64,000 nt of DNA from assembly GCA_964453525.1 (NCBI GenBank), contig CAYVOV010000017.1:28680-92679 (forward strand). The letters are read 5' to 3'. Position 1 is the first letter of the stretch. The number at the start of each line of letters is the position of its first letter. Below, piece by piece: positions 62,998-64,000 of this stretch. The notes under the pieces are model-generated. The model was not told the origin of the DNA and ran no database searches. It worked only from the letters and a program-made list of their open reading frames with translations. Both the position numbers and the translations under genes were made by a program. This DNA is from CAYVOV01 sp964453525. Lineage in GTDB: Bacteria > Chloroflexota > Dehalococcoidia > Dehalococcoidales > UBA2162.

Positions 62998-63133
62998 TAG
63001 TTTTTAAATGATGAATTTTGACATAATCTATATTAGTTGTATAATAATTATTCAAAGGTCGAAAAAAACCGCCACATCAGGCTATTACCGAATCAATAAT
63101 AAGAAATACATACTAAGGTGAGGACAATAGCTA

Positions 63134-63646
63134 ATGAAAACTAATAGGACTATAGGTATTGGGTTATGGCATTTAATGAATCGATGTCGCCATTTACTAT
63201 TTAAGATAAGAAGTAAAGAACTAAGTCGAATAGGTATTTCAAATACTAGCTCAGCTGTTTTACGTTCGATTCTAAGACAGGGAGAGAATGCAACACTGAG
63301 AAGTATATCTAATGATTTATTTTTTGAACATCATAGTATCAGAGAACAGATTATGAGAATGGAGAAGGATGGATTAGTTAAAAGATATAAGGGTCGTAAT
63401 GGAAATAGAAAACTAATTCATTTAGAAGTAACTGATAAAGGCCGCGAAATTAATAGAAAGACTGACCGGGTACCAAACTCAATTTCAACTATAATGGAAG
63501 TACTAACCGAAGAAGAGCAATTAGAATTGTGGCGTCTTTTATCAAAGATTCGAGAAAGATGTATGAAAAGATTAAGAATGAAATATCCGAGTCTTTATCC
63601 CCAAGCAAACATTAAAGAATATTTAGCCAAGACTGATATTTCCTGA
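63134..63646 (+). CDS. MarR-family transcriptional regulator
   Basis: 170 residues. A winged helix-turn-helix in the middle: SSAVLRSILRQGENATLRSISNDLFFEHHSIREQIMRMEKDGLVKRYKGRNGNRKLIHLEVT, with helices before and after for dimer contacts, as in MarR. MarR proteins usually bind near-palindromic sites at promoters and let go when a ligand binds, which suits the five operators. It is divergent from the solute-binding gene, with operator E between. That it binds these sites is inference. Confidence 0.82.
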   Translation: MKTNRTIGIGLWHLMNRCRHLLFKIRSKELSRIGISNTSSAVLRSILRQGENATLRSISNDLFFEHHSIREQIMRMEKDGLVKRYKGRNGNRKLIHLEVTDKGREINRKTDRVPNSISTIMEVLTEEEQLELWRLLSKIRERCMKRLRMKYPSLYPQANIKEYLAKTDIS

Positions 63647-63866
63647 CTGTATACTCTATTTCCGATGTCTTATATTATCTAGAGTCAATACTTTTTAGCG
63701 TAAAAGCATATACAACAGGTAACTCAAATGGTGAAGCACTATCCATATTAGAAATGGCTAGTGAACTCATTATTCAGCTTTATTTGATACCTTAAGAATT
63801 CCAACTATATATCTTGAAATAATTGTGTCTTAGGTTTCTCGTGACATCTTTGACGACGTACTATTA

Positions 63867-63903
63867 ACCCACGGACTCCTCTATAGAATGCTACTCGTGG
63901 GGT
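63867..63903 (-). terminator. Hairpin terminator of the CoA-transferase gene
   Basis: ACCCACG at 63867 and CGTGGGGT ending at 63903 form the base of a hairpin immediately after the minus-strand stop codon. The T-tract is weak. Confidence 0.5.
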
Positions 63904-63905
63904 TT

Positions 63906-64000
63906 TTACAGAATCACACCCTTGTCTTTCAGATTGGCGATATCGTCCCAGCTATAACCCAGCTCAAGGAGAATCATCTCGGTATCCTGCCCCAGTTCGG
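63906..64000 (-). CDS. CaiB/BaiF family CoA-transferase, C-terminal end (5' partial)
   Basis: The last 31 codons of a gene that enters from the right edge, on the minus strand. It reads ELGQDTEMILLELGYSWDD, then IANLKDKGVIL, the standard class III CoA-transferase ending. It is a different copy from the one at bases 2-226. It may supply CoA activation for the products of the neighbouring regulon, but that is only suggested by position. Confidence 0.72.
   Translation of the reverse strand, partial: ELGQDTEMILLELGYSWDDIANLKDKGVIL

Larger units (their letters stand above)
62678..63133. other. Divergent control region with operator E
   Basis: Contains operator E with promoters in both directions. 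On the minus strand AAAGGAGG (62754-62761) is followed by ATG ATT GAT TAA (62737-62748), a possible three-codon leader. The rest shows nothing. Confidence 0.6.

Noticed and set aside
1..64000. CRISPR arrays, defence systems or prophage genes
   Set aside because: No regularly spaced direct repeats, cas genes, integrases, transposases or phage structural genes were seen. The only tandem repeats are inside the propeller and GAF-protein genes.

Overview
The window looks like a chromosomal segment of an anaerobic, probably sediment-dwelling bacterium. The best guess is Chloroflexota (Dehalococcoidia/SAR202-like). This is an inference from gene content: a ferredoxin-linked 2-oxoacid oxidoreductase, a tungsten-type aldehyde oxidoreductase, an HdrB-like protein, a URO-D-like protein, several mandelate-racemase paralogues, family-5 solute-binding lipoproteins, and CaiB/BaiF CoA-transferase genes cut by both window edges. 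No rRNA, intact tRNA, CRISPR array or complete insertion sequence was seen.

Layout. 0-26.5 kb holds scattered catabolic genes: a CoA-transferase end, two amidohydrolases, an S66 peptidase, an HD protein, a porCDAB operon divergent from a thiamine-diphosphate enzyme, two orphan solute-binding lipoproteins, MmgE/PrpD, a PLP decarboxylase with a GyrI-like partner, a URO-D-like protein and an HdrB-like protein. A small group of regulators (GAF protein, OmpR-type regulator, excisionase-like HTH, membrane LuxR protein) sits at 16.5-20.4 kb. 26.9-29.7 kb has an MFS carrier and a membrane-anchored beta-propeller. 30.2-37.1 kb is a signalling island: two large histidine kinases, three single-domain receivers, a decayed ferritin-like gene, and a receiver fused through a membrane helix to a transglutaminase-like domain. 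37.1-43.1 kb has gene remnants, a tRNA-like remnant and two lipoproteins (DUF1566; clan-A glycoside-hydrolase-like).

43.5-63.7 kb is the most interesting part. It contains four enolase-superfamily dehydratase-like genes, three short-chain dehydrogenases, an aldehyde ferredoxin oxidoreductase, a 2-hydroxyacid dehydrogenase, two solute-binding lipoproteins, one permease pair and a MarR-type regulator. Five near-identical palindromic operators, each made of four ACGT-like boxes at 6-7-6 bp spacing, lie directly downstream of TTGACA-type promoters, at or next to the predicted start site, for at least five transcription units. One operator lies between the MarR gene and a divergent lipoprotein gene and overlaps both promoters. 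I infer a single MarR-controlled regulon that imports and oxidises a family of related compounds, probably sugar acids or similar hydroxy acids. The substrate cannot be read from the sequence.

Other recurring themes: solute-binding proteins without any ABC ATPase in the window, two solute-binding genes with matching promoters and attenuator-like hairpins, hairpins between lipoprotein genes and the next gene, and three dehydratase paralogues that share a Gly where the first metal-binding Asp is expected.
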